The notes under the pieces are model-generated. The model saw only the letters and a program-made list of their open reading frames with translations. It was not told the origin of the DNA and did not search any database. A DNA stretch of 64,000 nucleotides, taken from NCBI GenBank assembly GCA_004564215.1, contig CP024846.1:744001-808000 (forward strand), in the 5' to 3' direction. Source of the stretch: Beijerinckiaceae bacterium (GTDB lineage: Bacteria > Pseudomonadota > Alphaproteobacteria > Rhizobiales > Beijerinckiaceae). Positions 34,374 to 42,390 of this stretch are shown piece after piece; within the stretch, counting starts at the first letter, position 1; each line of letters begins with the position of its first letter. Both the position numbers and the translations under genes were made by a program.

Positions 34374-35222
34374 ATGCACATGACGCCCTTAAAGGCAATG
34401 ATGCTCGCGAGTTTTTTCGTTCCGCTCGCGGTTGGTATCTCCAACCGCGCCGCCGCCCAAGAACTCGATCTATGTGGCCTGCAGCCGACTTTTTTCGAGG
34501 ATTTCAAGGAGCTGAAGGTGTCCGCCTGGACGATGGGCGACAACCGCTGGATCGCGCATACGCCATGGGCCGGAGATTTCGGAGATGCCGCCTTCACCGA
34601 CCCGGGCCAGGACTTCCCGTTCACCGTGAACGATAGTGGCCTGCGAATCGAGGCGCGCAAGGATGCGAGCGGCAAATGGCGTGGCGGCCTATTGGCCTCC
34701 GCCGATCCAACCGGCGCCGGCTTCACGCAAATGTATGGCTACTTTGAAGCCAAAATGAAAATGCCGGTCGGTCCTGGCACCTGGCCCGCGTTTTGGCTCA
34801 TGGAATCCTGGCCCAAAGGAACTCCCCCCGGCATAGCCGTCGAGGTCGATCCCATCGAGTTTTATGGGCGGGCGCCAAACGAATATCATGCCGGCTATAT
34901 CGTTTGGGATCATATAAAAAACACGCACGACGGCGGCGGCCACGTGGTAAAGGTCCCCGACGGCGCACTCTCAGCCGATTTCCATACCTTCGGCATCGAG
35001 GTCACGCCGGAATTGATGACCTATTATTACGACCGCCAACGCGTCTGGCGGGTGCCAACGCCGAAGGAGCACACTCACCCGTTCCTGGTACTGGTCAATC
35101 TGGCGTTGGGGTCGGGATGGCCGATCGACAAGACGCCCAATCCGTCCTTCTTGGACGTCGCCTATGTGCATGTTTATGAACGCCGCCCGGAAACCTGCGA
35201 AGCCACGCCTCCACAAAAGTAA
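34374..35222 (+). CDS. Glycoside hydrolase family 16 protein, secreted
   Basis: 282 residues. A signal peptide (MMLASFFVPLAVGISNRAAA) is followed by a GH16 fold: FFEDFKELKVSAW, then YFEAKMKMPVGPGTWPAFWL, and the catalytic motif EVDPIEFYG, which fits the ExDxxE form with nucleophile and acid/base Glu. The end NPSFLDVAYVHVYER is typical. GH16 enzymes cut beta-1,3/1,4-glucans or related polysaccharides, for example in exopolysaccharide processing. ATG 34374 and 34380 are both possible starts. The gene stands alone between tRNA-Gly and a porin-like gene; substrate unknown. Confidence 0.88.
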   Translation: MHMTPLKAMMLASFFVPLAVGISNRAAAQELDLCGLQPTFFEDFKELKVSAWTMGDNRWIAHTPWAGDFGDAAFTDPGQDFPFTVNDSGLRIEARKDASGKWRGGLLASADPTGAGFTQMYGYFEAKMKMPVGPGTWPAFWLMESWPKGTPPGIAVEVDPIEFYGRAPNEYHAGYIVWDHIKNTHDGGGHVVKVPDGALSADFHTFGIEVTPELMTYYYDRQRVWRVPTPKEHTHPFLVLVNLALGSGWPIDKTPNPSFLDVAYVHVYERRPETCEATPPQK

Positions 35223-35260
35223 GGCGCGAGCCATCGCCAAGGTCCCGCCGCTTTCGGTCT

Positions 35261-35283
35261 AAGAGGGGGATTTGACCCCTCTT
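35261..35283. terminator. Hairpin between convergent GH16 and porin-like genes
   Basis: AAGAGGGG at 35261-35268 pairs with CCCCTCTT at 35276-35283. It sits between the ends of the two convergent genes, so a bidirectional terminator is plausible, but no T-run follows on either strand. Confidence 0.4.
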
Positions 35284-35307
35284 CCAAAGCTGCGGCACTG
35301 TTGGGCG

Positions 35308-36102
35308 TCAGTATTTTGCAACCACCGCCGGGGGTGGCGCGAACCAGTCGAACTTATAGTTCAGGCCCGCGCGAACGATATTAGCCGTCGTCTTTTGACG
35401 GATGTTGATCCCGCCCGCATTCAATAATGTGTTCGTCCCCAAGTTGACGTAGAGATATTCGGTTTTCAGCGTGAGATTGTTGGTGATCGCGTATTCGACG
35501 CCGCCGCCCGCCGTCCAACCTGTTCGGTTGCTATTTTGCGATGTGGAAATGGCGGCGGCGACCCCACCTGCCACTGCTGCCGCGTTGGCAGTGAAATTAA
35601 CCTGTCCGTAGGCGAAACCGCCGGTCCCGTAGACGAGGAACCGGTCGAAGGCATAGCCAACCCGACCGCGGACCGTCCCGATATAATTGATCCGGCTTCC
35701 CGCCGAGGCGGCAGCGCCAACCGGCAGACCCAGGATCACGGCTCCGGCGTCGGCCGTCGCTTTGCCGCGGATCGCCGCCCCGTCAAAATCCGTTTCAAAG
35801 CCCAGCAGAATATTGTTTGGAAACTCCCAATTGTAGCCGAGTTGGCCGCCGCCGAGCACGCCGCCGGACGTGATGGTCGGAGATCCTGAGAAAACGAACG
35901 GGGGCGCGAACCCGTTGAACGGGTATGCAAACCTGTCCCCGCCATAGCCAATGTTGGCGCCGACATAGAGGCCTGTCCAGGAGAACATCGGCACATAAGG
36001 CGCGGGCGGCGGCGGCAGGCGCGAGGGCAGATCGGCAGCGAACGCAACGGATGAACAAAGCATCGCCGTGGCAATGCTTGAAATGGAAAGCTTCCGAATC
36101 AT
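35308..36102 (-). CDS. Outer-membrane beta-barrel protein (Omp25/31-like)
   Basis: 264 residues. A signal peptide (SIATAMLCSSVAFAADLPSR) is followed by FSWTGLYVGANIGYGGDRF, the usual start of the Omp25/Omp31 surface porin family of Rhizobiales, and a small barrel ending in RAGLNYKFDWF with aromatic termini. Repeated strands include GVEYAITNNLTLKTEYLYV. The role is structural or adhesive in the outer membrane; several paralogues are normally present per genome. Start ATG 36102. Confidence 0.88.
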   Translation of the reverse strand: MIRKLSISSIATAMLCSSVAFAADLPSRLPPPPAPYVPMFSWTGLYVGANIGYGGDRFAYPFNGFAPPFVFSGSPTITSGGVLGGGQLGYNWEFPNNILLGFETDFDGAAIRGKATADAGAVILGLPVGAAASAGSRINYIGTVRGRVGYAFDRFLVYGTGGFAYGQVNFTANAAAVAGGVAAAISTSQNSNRTGWTAGGGVEYAITNNLTLKTEYLYVNLGTNTLLNAGGINIRQKTTANIVRAGLNYKFDWFAPPPAVVAKY

Positions 36103-36488
36103 TTTAAATACCCCGCCTAGGAGACTTTAGATGTGAGCGTAGCCATCACTAGGCATTCATTGCAAATCCCGTTTCCTGGCTGGAGCAATATCTGGATGGG
36201 TTGTATTATAAATGCAACACAGCCTAGCGTTGCCGAGGGTCGGCTCTCATGGGTCTTGACGAACTGGCAATGATTTTTTGCGTAAACCAAATGGGTTATG
36301 CTGAAACTAATTATTTATCATACTGATTCCGGCCTGAAGCCTCACGGTCACTTTCTTCCGCACAAAGGCAGGATTCAAACCATGATTCATAACAGGTCCC
36401 CGCTCGCCCCCTCCTCCCAACGGACTCCCCACGCGGCCGCGATGACAAGCCCCGCGGCCTCGATGACGATGACGCGGGAAGCGATGCA
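36103..36488. other. Upstream region of the porin-like gene; no gene supported
   Basis: This is the first part of a 1007-base gap (36103-37109). It should contain the minus-strand promoter of the porin-like gene; A+T-rich runs lie at 36190-36220 and 36280-36320. A 64-codon frame at 36298-36492 ends in ATGCAATGA, overlapping the ATG of the next small frame by four bases, but has no ribosome site or family likeness. Confidence 0.35.
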
Positions 36489-36764
36489 ATGACCGGTTCC
36501 AGAACCAAAAACCGGAGTGACAAGGTCGTGGCAATCCTGAACGCAAACCTCGCGGAACTCGAATTTTTGGAGGCGGTCGGGGCGGCACGGCCCGGCACGC
36601 GCGAGAGCATCCTGGCGATCCACAATCTGCTCGCGTTGCGCAAAAGCCGGCGAGCCGGCGGACCTCGCACAGGAGAAAAGTCAGTCGGGAGGCCCCTCTT
36701 GAAGCACCCTGTTCCGCGCGGGCTTTTGAGCATGGTTCAGGCGAGCTGGCGGGGACCTCTCTGA
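36489..36764 (+). CDS. Hypothetical small protein, weakly supported
   Basis: 91 codons from ATG 36489. The first half (VVAILNANLAELEFLEAVGAARPGTRESILAIHNLLALRK) is predicted to form two helices and looks protein-like; the second half is basic and less convincing. Its start overlaps the stop of the previous small frame (ATGA), the only sign of coupling. No family is recognised. It could be a chance frame in GC-rich DNA. Confidence 0.3.
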   Translation: MTGSRTKNRSDKVVAILNANLAELEFLEAVGAARPGTRESILAIHNLLALRKSRRAGGPRTGEKSVGRPLLKHPVPRGLLSMVQASWRGPL

Positions 36765-37109
36765 GCGCCTGACGCCCCCACTTTTGCAAACCGACTGATT
36801 TTACAAGGATCTAAGCAATAGTTTCTTGGCCATTAAAAAATAATGATCAATGGGCCTCATTCGTTTGAACGATGACCATATTTTCATTTTGTGAAATATT
36901 GCTCCGAAACGGGGAGCGTTGAGGCGTGTTCCGAATCAGGACACACGCGGACGGCGGGTCTGGTCTGACCAGTGGCGTCACGCTGCCAAGCAAAATCGGG
37001 GGGCCAGCACATCAGGGCGTAGACCTTGCAGAAGTGGGGCGAAGATCTCGCTGCGCCGTGGTGGCCTCGCGTGCCGGAAAGTAACCCAGAGCTAAGGGAG
37101 GGCATTGCC
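36765..37109. other. 345-base gap without a visible gene
   Basis: The stretch 36790-36900 is unusually A+T rich (TTAAAAAATAATGATCAATG, ATTTTCATTTTGTGAAATAT) compared with the surroundings, as expected of promoter DNA for the gene starting at 37110. I see no family likeness in any frame. Just before the next gene is AAGGGAGGG, its ribosome site. Confidence 0.4.
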
Positions 37110-37760
37110 ATGAAACTGCCAAACGTGACCCAATTCTCCCCCGCAATTATCGGCCTGTCGTGTGGACTCGGCACGATCGCCGTTGCGCCCATCGCCCAAG
37201 CAGAGCCGATGCAATCCTCGGAGATCAAGACCGAATACCAATACGCCGCCAAAGTCGTCTGTTCGTTGTTGCTTCCCCATCAGGATGGCACATTGGCCAG
37301 GGGCACTTACCGGACCATCGTCAATATCCATAATCCCACCAACAAACCGGTGACCATTGCTGCCAAAGTGGCGCTGGCGACGGATTTCGGTTCCGAAGCC
37401 GGCCCCTTCAGCGTCACGCCGTTCAAGAAGGCCGATCTTCAGGCGGACGGCGCCGTCGAATTGAGCTGTTTCAATTTCGCGGGGTTCTTTTGCCCGATTA
37501 ACGGCGTGTGCATCGACTTCGCTTTCCTCGAAGGGTTCGCGGTGATCAAGAGTCCCGTGCCCTTGGATGTCGTGGGGGTCTACACCGCGCGGCACACGGA
37601 CGGCGAAGTGGAAACCATGGATGTCGAAACCGTTCAGCCGCGGCAGATGCATGAGATGGTTAAGCTCGCAACCCCGCAGGCGGGATCAGAGGCTGCCAAA
37701 CACATCGAATATCCGCCCAAGGGTAGCCCCGCCTACGGTGGCAAGGACCAAACGAAATAA
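37110..37760 (+). CDS. Secreted conserved hypothetical protein
   Basis: 216 residues with a signal peptide (FSPAIIGLSCGLGTIAVAPIAQAE). The mature part begins with EYQYAAKVVCSLLLPHQDGTLARGTYRTIVNIHNPTNKPV, then AAKVALATDF, then a segment with three Cys (LSCFNFAGFFCPINGVCIDFAFLEGFAVI), and a polar tail. The middle reads like an Ig-like beta-sandwich (periplasmic or surface), but I do not know the family. ATG 37110 follows AAGGGAGGG by 9-10 bases. The Kazal lipoprotein gene follows after 121 bases on the same strand, so a joint function outside the cell is possible. Confidence 0.75.
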   Translation: MKLPNVTQFSPAIIGLSCGLGTIAVAPIAQAEPMQSSEIKTEYQYAAKVVCSLLLPHQDGTLARGTYRTIVNIHNPTNKPVTIAAKVALATDFGSEAGPFSVTPFKKADLQADGAVELSCFNFAGFFCPINGVCIDFAFLEGFAVIKSPVPLDVVGVYTARHTDGEVETMDVETVQPRQMHEMVKLATPQAGSEAAKHIEYPPKGSPAYGGKDQTK

Positions 37761-37881
37761 TCCGAAAAAAGCGTGCGGCCGACTCTCCCTCGCCGGCCTC
37801 ATGTCCGGCCAAGCAAGCCGCCACGATAGAAGGATTTTTCGCTGATTCATTGCAATCAAGATCGATTACGGAGGCCTGTCC

Positions 37882-38337
37882 ATGAAACAGCTCATTGCTT
37901 TGTTGGTCGGATTTTGTGCAGCCCTTCTACTGGCGGGCTGCGATAATAAGTCCACGCAACCGCCCGCTCAGGACAATGTGTGTGGCACCATCCGAGGGCT
38001 CACCTGTCCCGACGGACAATATTGCGATTTCGGTGTCGGTCATTGCAAAATTGCCGACGCGCAAGGGACCTGCAAGCCCAAGCCCACGATCTGCACACGG
38101 GAGTTCAATCCTGTCTGCGGCTGCGATGGCAAGACCTATGGCAACGCCTGCGCGGCGGCCGGCGCGGGCGTTTCGATCGATCATCCGGGTGAATGCGCCC
38201 CGCCGAAACCTCAGGCCTGTGGCGGCATCACTGGCGCCAAATGCCCGGACAACCAGACTTGCGTTGACGACCCCAGCGACAATTGCGACCCCACCCGTGG
38301 CGACGCGGATTGTGCTGGCATTTGCAAATCTAAGTAG
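37882..38337 (+). CDS. Lipoprotein with Kazal-type domain between two Cys-rich modules
   Basis: 151 residues. The lipobox is LLLAGCDN (lipidated Cys20). Residues about 75-105 (CTREFNPVCGCDGKTYGNAC, then SIDHPGEC) form a Kazal-type protease-inhibitor domain with six Cys. It is flanked by two similar modules, CGTIRGLTCPDGQYC at the front and CGGITGAKCPDNQTC at the end. Kazal domains inhibit serine proteases; in a bacterium a surface lipoprotein of this type could guard against host or predator proteases, but that is inference. ATG 37882 follows GGAGG by 7 bases. Confidence 0.85.
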   Translation: MKQLIALLVGFCAALLLAGCDNKSTQPPAQDNVCGTIRGLTCPDGQYCDFGVGHCKIADAQGTCKPKPTICTREFNPVCGCDGKTYGNACAAAGAGVSIDHPGECAPPKPQACGGITGAKCPDNQTCVDDPSDNCDPTRGDADCAGICKSK

Positions 38338-38614
38338 AGCGTTTGAGCAAAACTCTTCGGAGTGACCCAATCATGCGCGTGGCACCTAACGATGCCACGC
38401 CCATATATCTACATACGACAACTCTCGACGCGGATCGCTTGTCCTGCCTTGCAGGGCTTTTTGCCGGGACCCGGCACTGGCGCGTTCGGCGATCGCGAAA
38501 TTGGAGGTCGCGCAGGCCAAGAAAAAGCGCGAAACGTGAACATATTTTGGAAACTATCGGCAAACCGCGCTTATTGTTCTATTGGAGCGGTCTAAAAAAC
38601 TCCAATAAAATCAA
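38338..38614. other. Intergenic region before tRNA-Gln
   Basis: Part of a 557-base interval. It holds an 8-bp hairpin (GCGTGGCA at 38377-38384, TGCCACGC at 38393-38400) about 40 bases after the Kazal gene, possibly a weak terminator without T-run, and a second inverted repeat ATTGGAG/CTCCAAT at 38581-38606 just downstream of the tRNA on the minus strand. No gene is seen. Confidence 0.4.
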
Positions 38615-38688
38615 TGGCTGGGGGACCTGGATTCGAACCAAGATTGACGGAGTCAGAGTCCGCTGTTCTACCGTTGAACTATCCCCCA
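38615..38688 (-). tRNA. tRNA-Gln, anticodon CTG
   Basis: On the minus strand the cloverleaf has acceptor TGGGGGA with TCCCCCA, the D-arm GTTCAACGGTAGAAC, the anticodon arm GCGGA CTCTGAC TCCGT with CTG, the T-arm CTTGGTTCGAATCCAGG, discriminator G and encoded CCA. It reads CAG codons. Confidence 0.97.
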
Positions 38689-38826
38689 ACAGCGCCGGAA
38701 TCGCTTGATAATTGATCTCGGCCGCACCCACCGGCGGGTTTAGACGCTCAGCCGACGGAGGCGTGGTCTAGTCGCTGCACGCCCAGCTGTCAACGCTTGC
38801 TCAGGCTGCTGTCGCCGTCCCGCCGC

Positions 38827-38911
38827 TAGAGCGGGATGAGGAAAAGTGGAAACCGGTTTTTCGCCCGCATCCCGCTCTAAGCTTTTGGAATCGATCATCG
38901 TGATCTAGAAG
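38827..38911. repeat. Compound palindromic repeat (family A), copy 2
   Basis: 38827-38879 is the reverse complement of 12121-12173 with two differences in 53 bases. The flank AGCTTTTGGAATCGATCA continues the likeness to the linker of copy 1. The long 25-bp palindrome of copy 1 is absent here and reduced to a short remnant (GATCATCGTGATC). The element overlaps the 3' end of the MoeB/ThiF gene, whose TGA (38895-38897) lies inside it. Confidence 0.85.
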
Positions 38912-39686
38912 GCGGCGAAGGAGTTCCGCTCAACGGATTGGCGGGATCCCACCGATAACGCATCGTTTCGAAACGCATGTCCAGCGCATCGACAAGGACG
39001 AGCTTGCCCACAAGGCTTTCTCCAAATCCGATGATTTCGCGGAGCACCTCCAAGGCCATCATCGTCCCCATGATGCCGGTCAGGGCGCCAAGCACACCAG
39101 CCTCTGAACAGGCGGGGACCGAACCCTCTGGTGGCGGTTCGGGATACAAGCAACGATAGGTCGGATTGGGCTCGCCCGCAGCAGATTTTTCATAGGGCCG
39201 CAAGACGGTCAGCGTACCGTCGAAAGCGCCCACCGCGGCGGTCACAAGCGGCCGCCTTTCGTAATAGCAGGCGTCGGACACAGCATAGCGCGTCGCGAAA
39301 TTATCCGAGCCGTCGGCAACAATATCATAAGCAGCCACCAGCGCGTTCGCATTCTCCGGCGTCAGTTTCACACAGTGGACGCTGACTTTGACATGGGGAT
39401 TTAGTTTTTCGATCGCCTCTTTCGCACTGAGGACCTTGGGGCGGCCAATATCCGACGTGCCGTGCAGAATCTGGCGCTGTAGATTGGACAGAGAAACATT
39501 GTCGTCATCAACGATGCCGATCTCACCCACGCCCGCCGCTGCCAGATATTGAATGAGCGGAGAACCCAGCCCGCCGGCGCCGACCACGAGGATTCGGGCC
39601 ATCTTGAGCTTCTGCTGGCCCGGACCGCCGACGCGATGCAGCACGATGTGGCGCGCGTAACGCGCAATTTCTTCAGCCGAGAACAT
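38895..39686 (-). CDS. moeB: ThiF/MoeB-family sulfur-carrier adenylyltransferase
   Basis: About 263 residues. The E1-like nucleotide-binding motif is VVGAGGLGSPLIQYLAAAG, followed by DDDNVSLSNLQRQILH, DGSDNFATRYAVSDACY and the Cys of VPACSEAGVLG. MoeB adenylates the sulfur carrier MoaD for molybdopterin; ThiF does the same for ThiS, and the two are hard to tell apart by sequence alone. The rhodanese domain seen in some relatives is absent. ATG 39686 is used, with GTG 39692 as alternative. The C-terminus (PSPPSRSR) is encoded by the palindromic repeat. Confidence 0.87.
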   Translation of the reverse strand: MFSAEEIARYARHIVLHRVGGPGQQKLKMARILVVGAGGLGSPLIQYLAAAGVGEIGIVDDDNVSLSNLQRQILHGTSDIGRPKVLSAKEAIEKLNPHVKVSVHCVKLTPENANALVAAYDIVADGSDNFATRYAVSDACYYERRPLVTAAVGAFDGTLTVLRPYEKSAAGEPNPTYRCLYPEPPPEGSVPACSEAGVLGALTGIMGTMMALEVLREIIGFGESLVGKLVLVDALDMRFETMRYRWDPANPLSGTPSPPSRSR

Positions 39687-39833
39687 GGTCACCTATAACA
39701 TGGGCCGCCGACGGGAATTCAAGCTTCGCCATTTCAGCCGCTCTCCCGGCTCGCCCTCCCCATGCCTTGACCGCCTTCGCGGGCTTGCTATGAAGAAAGC
39801 CTAGCTGGAAAAAGCGTTCGATGGAGCACGCCC

Positions 39834-42059
39834 TTGCAACCGCCGGCCTCTAGCTCCCGCGCCTACGGCACATCAGCGTTTCTTTTCGCCGCGGTTCCGC
39901 TTGGCTTTCTTGTCGCGATCACGCTGTACCAGCTGCTCGACAACGTTCCGCAAGCCAGGCTGGCGCGCGAGGAAACCAAGAAAGCTTTCTTCATCAGGCG
40001 TACGGCAACGACCCTGGACCGAGCGGTACGGGACGCCGAGAGAGGCCAACGCGGCTATCTCATCACGGGTCGCGATGCCTATCTCGAACCCTACCGAAGT
40101 GCAAAGGAAAAAATTCCAGGGCTCATCAGTGATTTGCAACGGCTCACATCCAACGATCCGGACGAACAACACCGTTTGCTCAGTCTCCAAGCCGATCTGA
40201 CAACCAAAATAAACGAGTTGGCCGCGACAATCGCGGCACGGCAAGAGCATGGATTCGAGGCTGCGCAAGCCATCGTAAATACCGATGCCGGCCGCGCCGC
40301 AATGGACTCCATCACGGCCGATATCGACGCCATCCTCGACCACGCCAACACGCGGCTTCTGAAGCAGTTGGAGGAAGAGGAAACCGTTGGAAACCGCTTT
40401 ACGCTGACCTTCGTGATTGGCAGCGCGGTTGCCTCCGTGGCGCTTCTGTTCGGATCCTTTCTGCTCTCGCGAGCCTTCAGGCAGGCCGCCCGCTCTGAGC
40501 GAATTTTACTCGCCACGCTCGATAGCGTGCGGGAAGGCGTTGCCGCATTCGATCATGAACGCCGTTTGCTTGCCTGGAACCGGGCTTTCCGGCAAATGCT
40601 CAAATTGCCTCCGAACGCGCTGCAAATCGGTCAGCAGGTGCCATCCGGCGAGACATCGGAAGCCGGCGAGTTCAGCAAACAGTTTGATACGCTCGAGGCC
40701 ACGGCGAGACGAAGCGGCAGACCGGCGCTGGTCGAGCGAAAGGAAGCCGACGGCCGGTCGCTGGAAGTTTTCCACAACCCCACCAGAGACGGGGGCTCGG
40801 TCACGACTTTTCTAGACAGGACCGAGCAACGCCAAGCGGAACAAGCGCTGCTCCAATCCCAAAAGCTCGAAGCGCTCGGCCAGATGACCGGCGGGGTCGC
40901 CCACGACTTCAACAATCTGCTCACTGTCATCATCGGCGCCGCGAGCCTGCTTCGCCGCGCCGTCGGCAAAGACCCGCAAGCTCTTCAGCGCATCGACATG
41001 GTGGTGTTGGCGGCTGAGCGCGGCGCGCGCCTTATCCAACAGCTTCTGGCCTTCGCGCGGAGACAGCCACTCCAGCCGGAAATCTTCAATCTCAGCACTC
41101 TTATGAATGAGTCCTTGCCTTTGATCCGACGCGCCGTCGGGGAAAAAATCGTGGTCGAATACGTAAGCAGCGGGGGCCTCTGGAACACCAATGTCGATGC
41201 CGCCCAATTTCAGACGGCGGTGTTAAACCTCGCGATCAACAGCCGCGATGCCATGCCCGGTGGAGGCAAACTGACGATCGAAGTCTGCAACGCGGCGCTC
41301 GATGATGTTTATGCGGCGCATCATGCGGAAGTCGAGCCCGGGCAATACGTCATGTTTGCAATCACCGACACTGGCAAGGGAATGGATGCCGCGACCGCTC
41401 TCCGCGCGCTCGATCCTTTTTTCACCACAAAGCCGGTCGGTGAAGGAACTGGTCTTGGGCTGCCGCAAGTGTATGGCTTCGTCAAACAATCCGGCGGACA
41501 TTTGAAAATCTACAGTGAGGTTGGCGAAGGCACCACGATCAAACTTTACCTGCCACGAAGTTTCGGCCAAGAAGTGCACTCTCAAAGCCAACCCGCAACC
41601 CTCGCCCTTACCGGTACCGAGACGATTCTCATTGTGGACGACGACGAAATCGTCCGCGCGACCGTCGCTTCCATGCTGGAGTCTCTTGGATATGATGTGA
41701 TCATGGCCTCAAGCGGCGGTGAAGCGATATCAATCTTGGAAAATGGCGCTAAAATCGACCTTCTGTTTACCGATGTTGTCATGCCTGGCACAGTGGGCGG
41801 CCGCAAGCTGGCCGAGCGGGCGGCCGAAATTTCACCCGGGATCAAAATCTTGTTTACGTCGGGCTATACCGAGAACGCGATTGTTCACAACCACCGGCTC
41901 GACCCCGGCGTCGAGTTTTTGAGCAAGCCCTATGACCGAGAACGGCTTGCAGCAAAGGTTCGCCGCGTGCTCGATGGGGTTTCCAAGGGAACCGGGGATA
42001 TGGATCAAGCCAAGGCTGAAAACGTGACTGCCCCACCCGCCCAATTATCTGATAAGTAG
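39834..42059 (+). CDS. Hybrid sensor histidine kinase (CHASE3, PAS-like, HisKA, HATPase, receiver)
   Basis: 741 residues. Membrane segment, then a CHASE3 sensor (RRTATTLDRAVRDAERGQRGYLITGRDAYLEPY, about residues 55-195), second segment (FTLTFVIGSAVASVALLFGSFLL), PAS-like region, H-box GGVAHDFNNLLTVI, N-box LNLAINSRDAMPGGGKL, G-boxes TDTGKGMD and GEGTGLGLPQVYG. The C-terminal receiver has phospho-acceptor Asp in LLFTDVVMPG and Lys in LSKPYD. It phosphorylates an unknown output; no response regulator is adjacent. The start is TTG 39834 with GGAG 7 bases before; an ATG at 39821 is out of frame. Confidence 0.9.
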   Translation: MQPPASSSRAYGTSAFLFAAVPLGFLVAITLYQLLDNVPQARLAREETKKAFFIRRTATTLDRAVRDAERGQRGYLITGRDAYLEPYRSAKEKIPGLISDLQRLTSNDPDEQHRLLSLQADLTTKINELAATIAARQEHGFEAAQAIVNTDAGRAAMDSITADIDAILDHANTRLLKQLEEEETVGNRFTLTFVIGSAVASVALLFGSFLLSRAFRQAARSERILLATLDSVREGVAAFDHERRLLAWNRAFRQMLKLPPNALQIGQQVPSGETSEAGEFSKQFDTLEATARRSGRPALVERKEADGRSLEVFHNPTRDGGSVTTFLDRTEQRQAEQALLQSQKLEALGQMTGGVAHDFNNLLTVIIGAASLLRRAVGKDPQALQRIDMVVLAAERGARLIQQLLAFARRQPLQPEIFNLSTLMNESLPLIRRAVGEKIVVEYVSSGGLWNTNVDAAQFQTAVLNLAINSRDAMPGGGKLTIEVCNAALDDVYAAHHAEVEPGQYVMFAITDTGKGMDAATALRALDPFFTTKPVGEGTGLGLPQVYGFVKQSGGHLKIYSEVGEGTTIKLYLPRSFGQEVHSQSQPATLALTGTETILIVDDDEIVRATVASMLESLGYDVIMASSGGEAISILENGAKIDLLFTDVVMPGTVGGRKLAERAAEISPGIKILFTSGYTENAIVHNHRLDPGVEFLSKPYDRERLAAKVRRVLDGVSKGTGDMDQAKAENVTAPPAQLSDK

Positions 42060-42128
42060 CCCCGTACCCGTCCCGCGTCCGGGGCGTCACCTTCCGAATA
42101 TTGATTTCAAACCTAAAGGACCGATGGA

Positions 42129-42371
42129 ATGCAAATGAGAACTGTGCTCGCTTTTTCTTTTGTCTGGCTCTCGATGACAAGCCTTGCCGTCGGGCAATCG
42201 GGCTTGCGCGCACAGCAGCAAGCGGCGTGCGAGGATGACGCCTTTCGGCTCTGCAACGATGCGATTCCCGATGAAGCACGCGTGTACGCTTGCATGTCGG
42301 CGCAAAAGGCAAGACTGAGCCCCGGATGCCGCGCGATGTTCCAGCCGGGCCCCCACCGCCCCCGGCGATAG
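42129..42371 (+). CDS. Small secreted Cys-containing protein
   Basis: 80 residues. A signal peptide (VLAFSFVWLSMTSLAVGQ) precedes a short body with four Cys (ACEDDAFRLCNDAIPDEARV, then ACMSAQKARLSPGCRAMF), the pattern of small Cys-repeat proteins frequent in Rhizobiales. Function is unknown. AAAGGA lies 8 bases before ATG 42129; it follows the histidine kinase by 69 bases and could share its transcript. Confidence 0.75.
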   Translation: MQMRTVLAFSFVWLSMTSLAVGQSGLRAQQQAACEDDAFRLCNDAIPDEARVYACMSAQKARLSPGCRAMFQPGPHRPRR

Positions 42372-42388
42372 GGAAACGCCGATTTTTC
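42363..42388 (+). terminator. Rho-independent terminator after the small Cys protein
   Basis: CGGCG (42363-42367) pairs with CGCCG (42377-42381), followed by ATTTTTC. It overlaps the last codons of the small gene and faces the end of glmM. The stem is short, so strength is uncertain. Confidence 0.4.
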
Positions 42389-42390
42389 GG

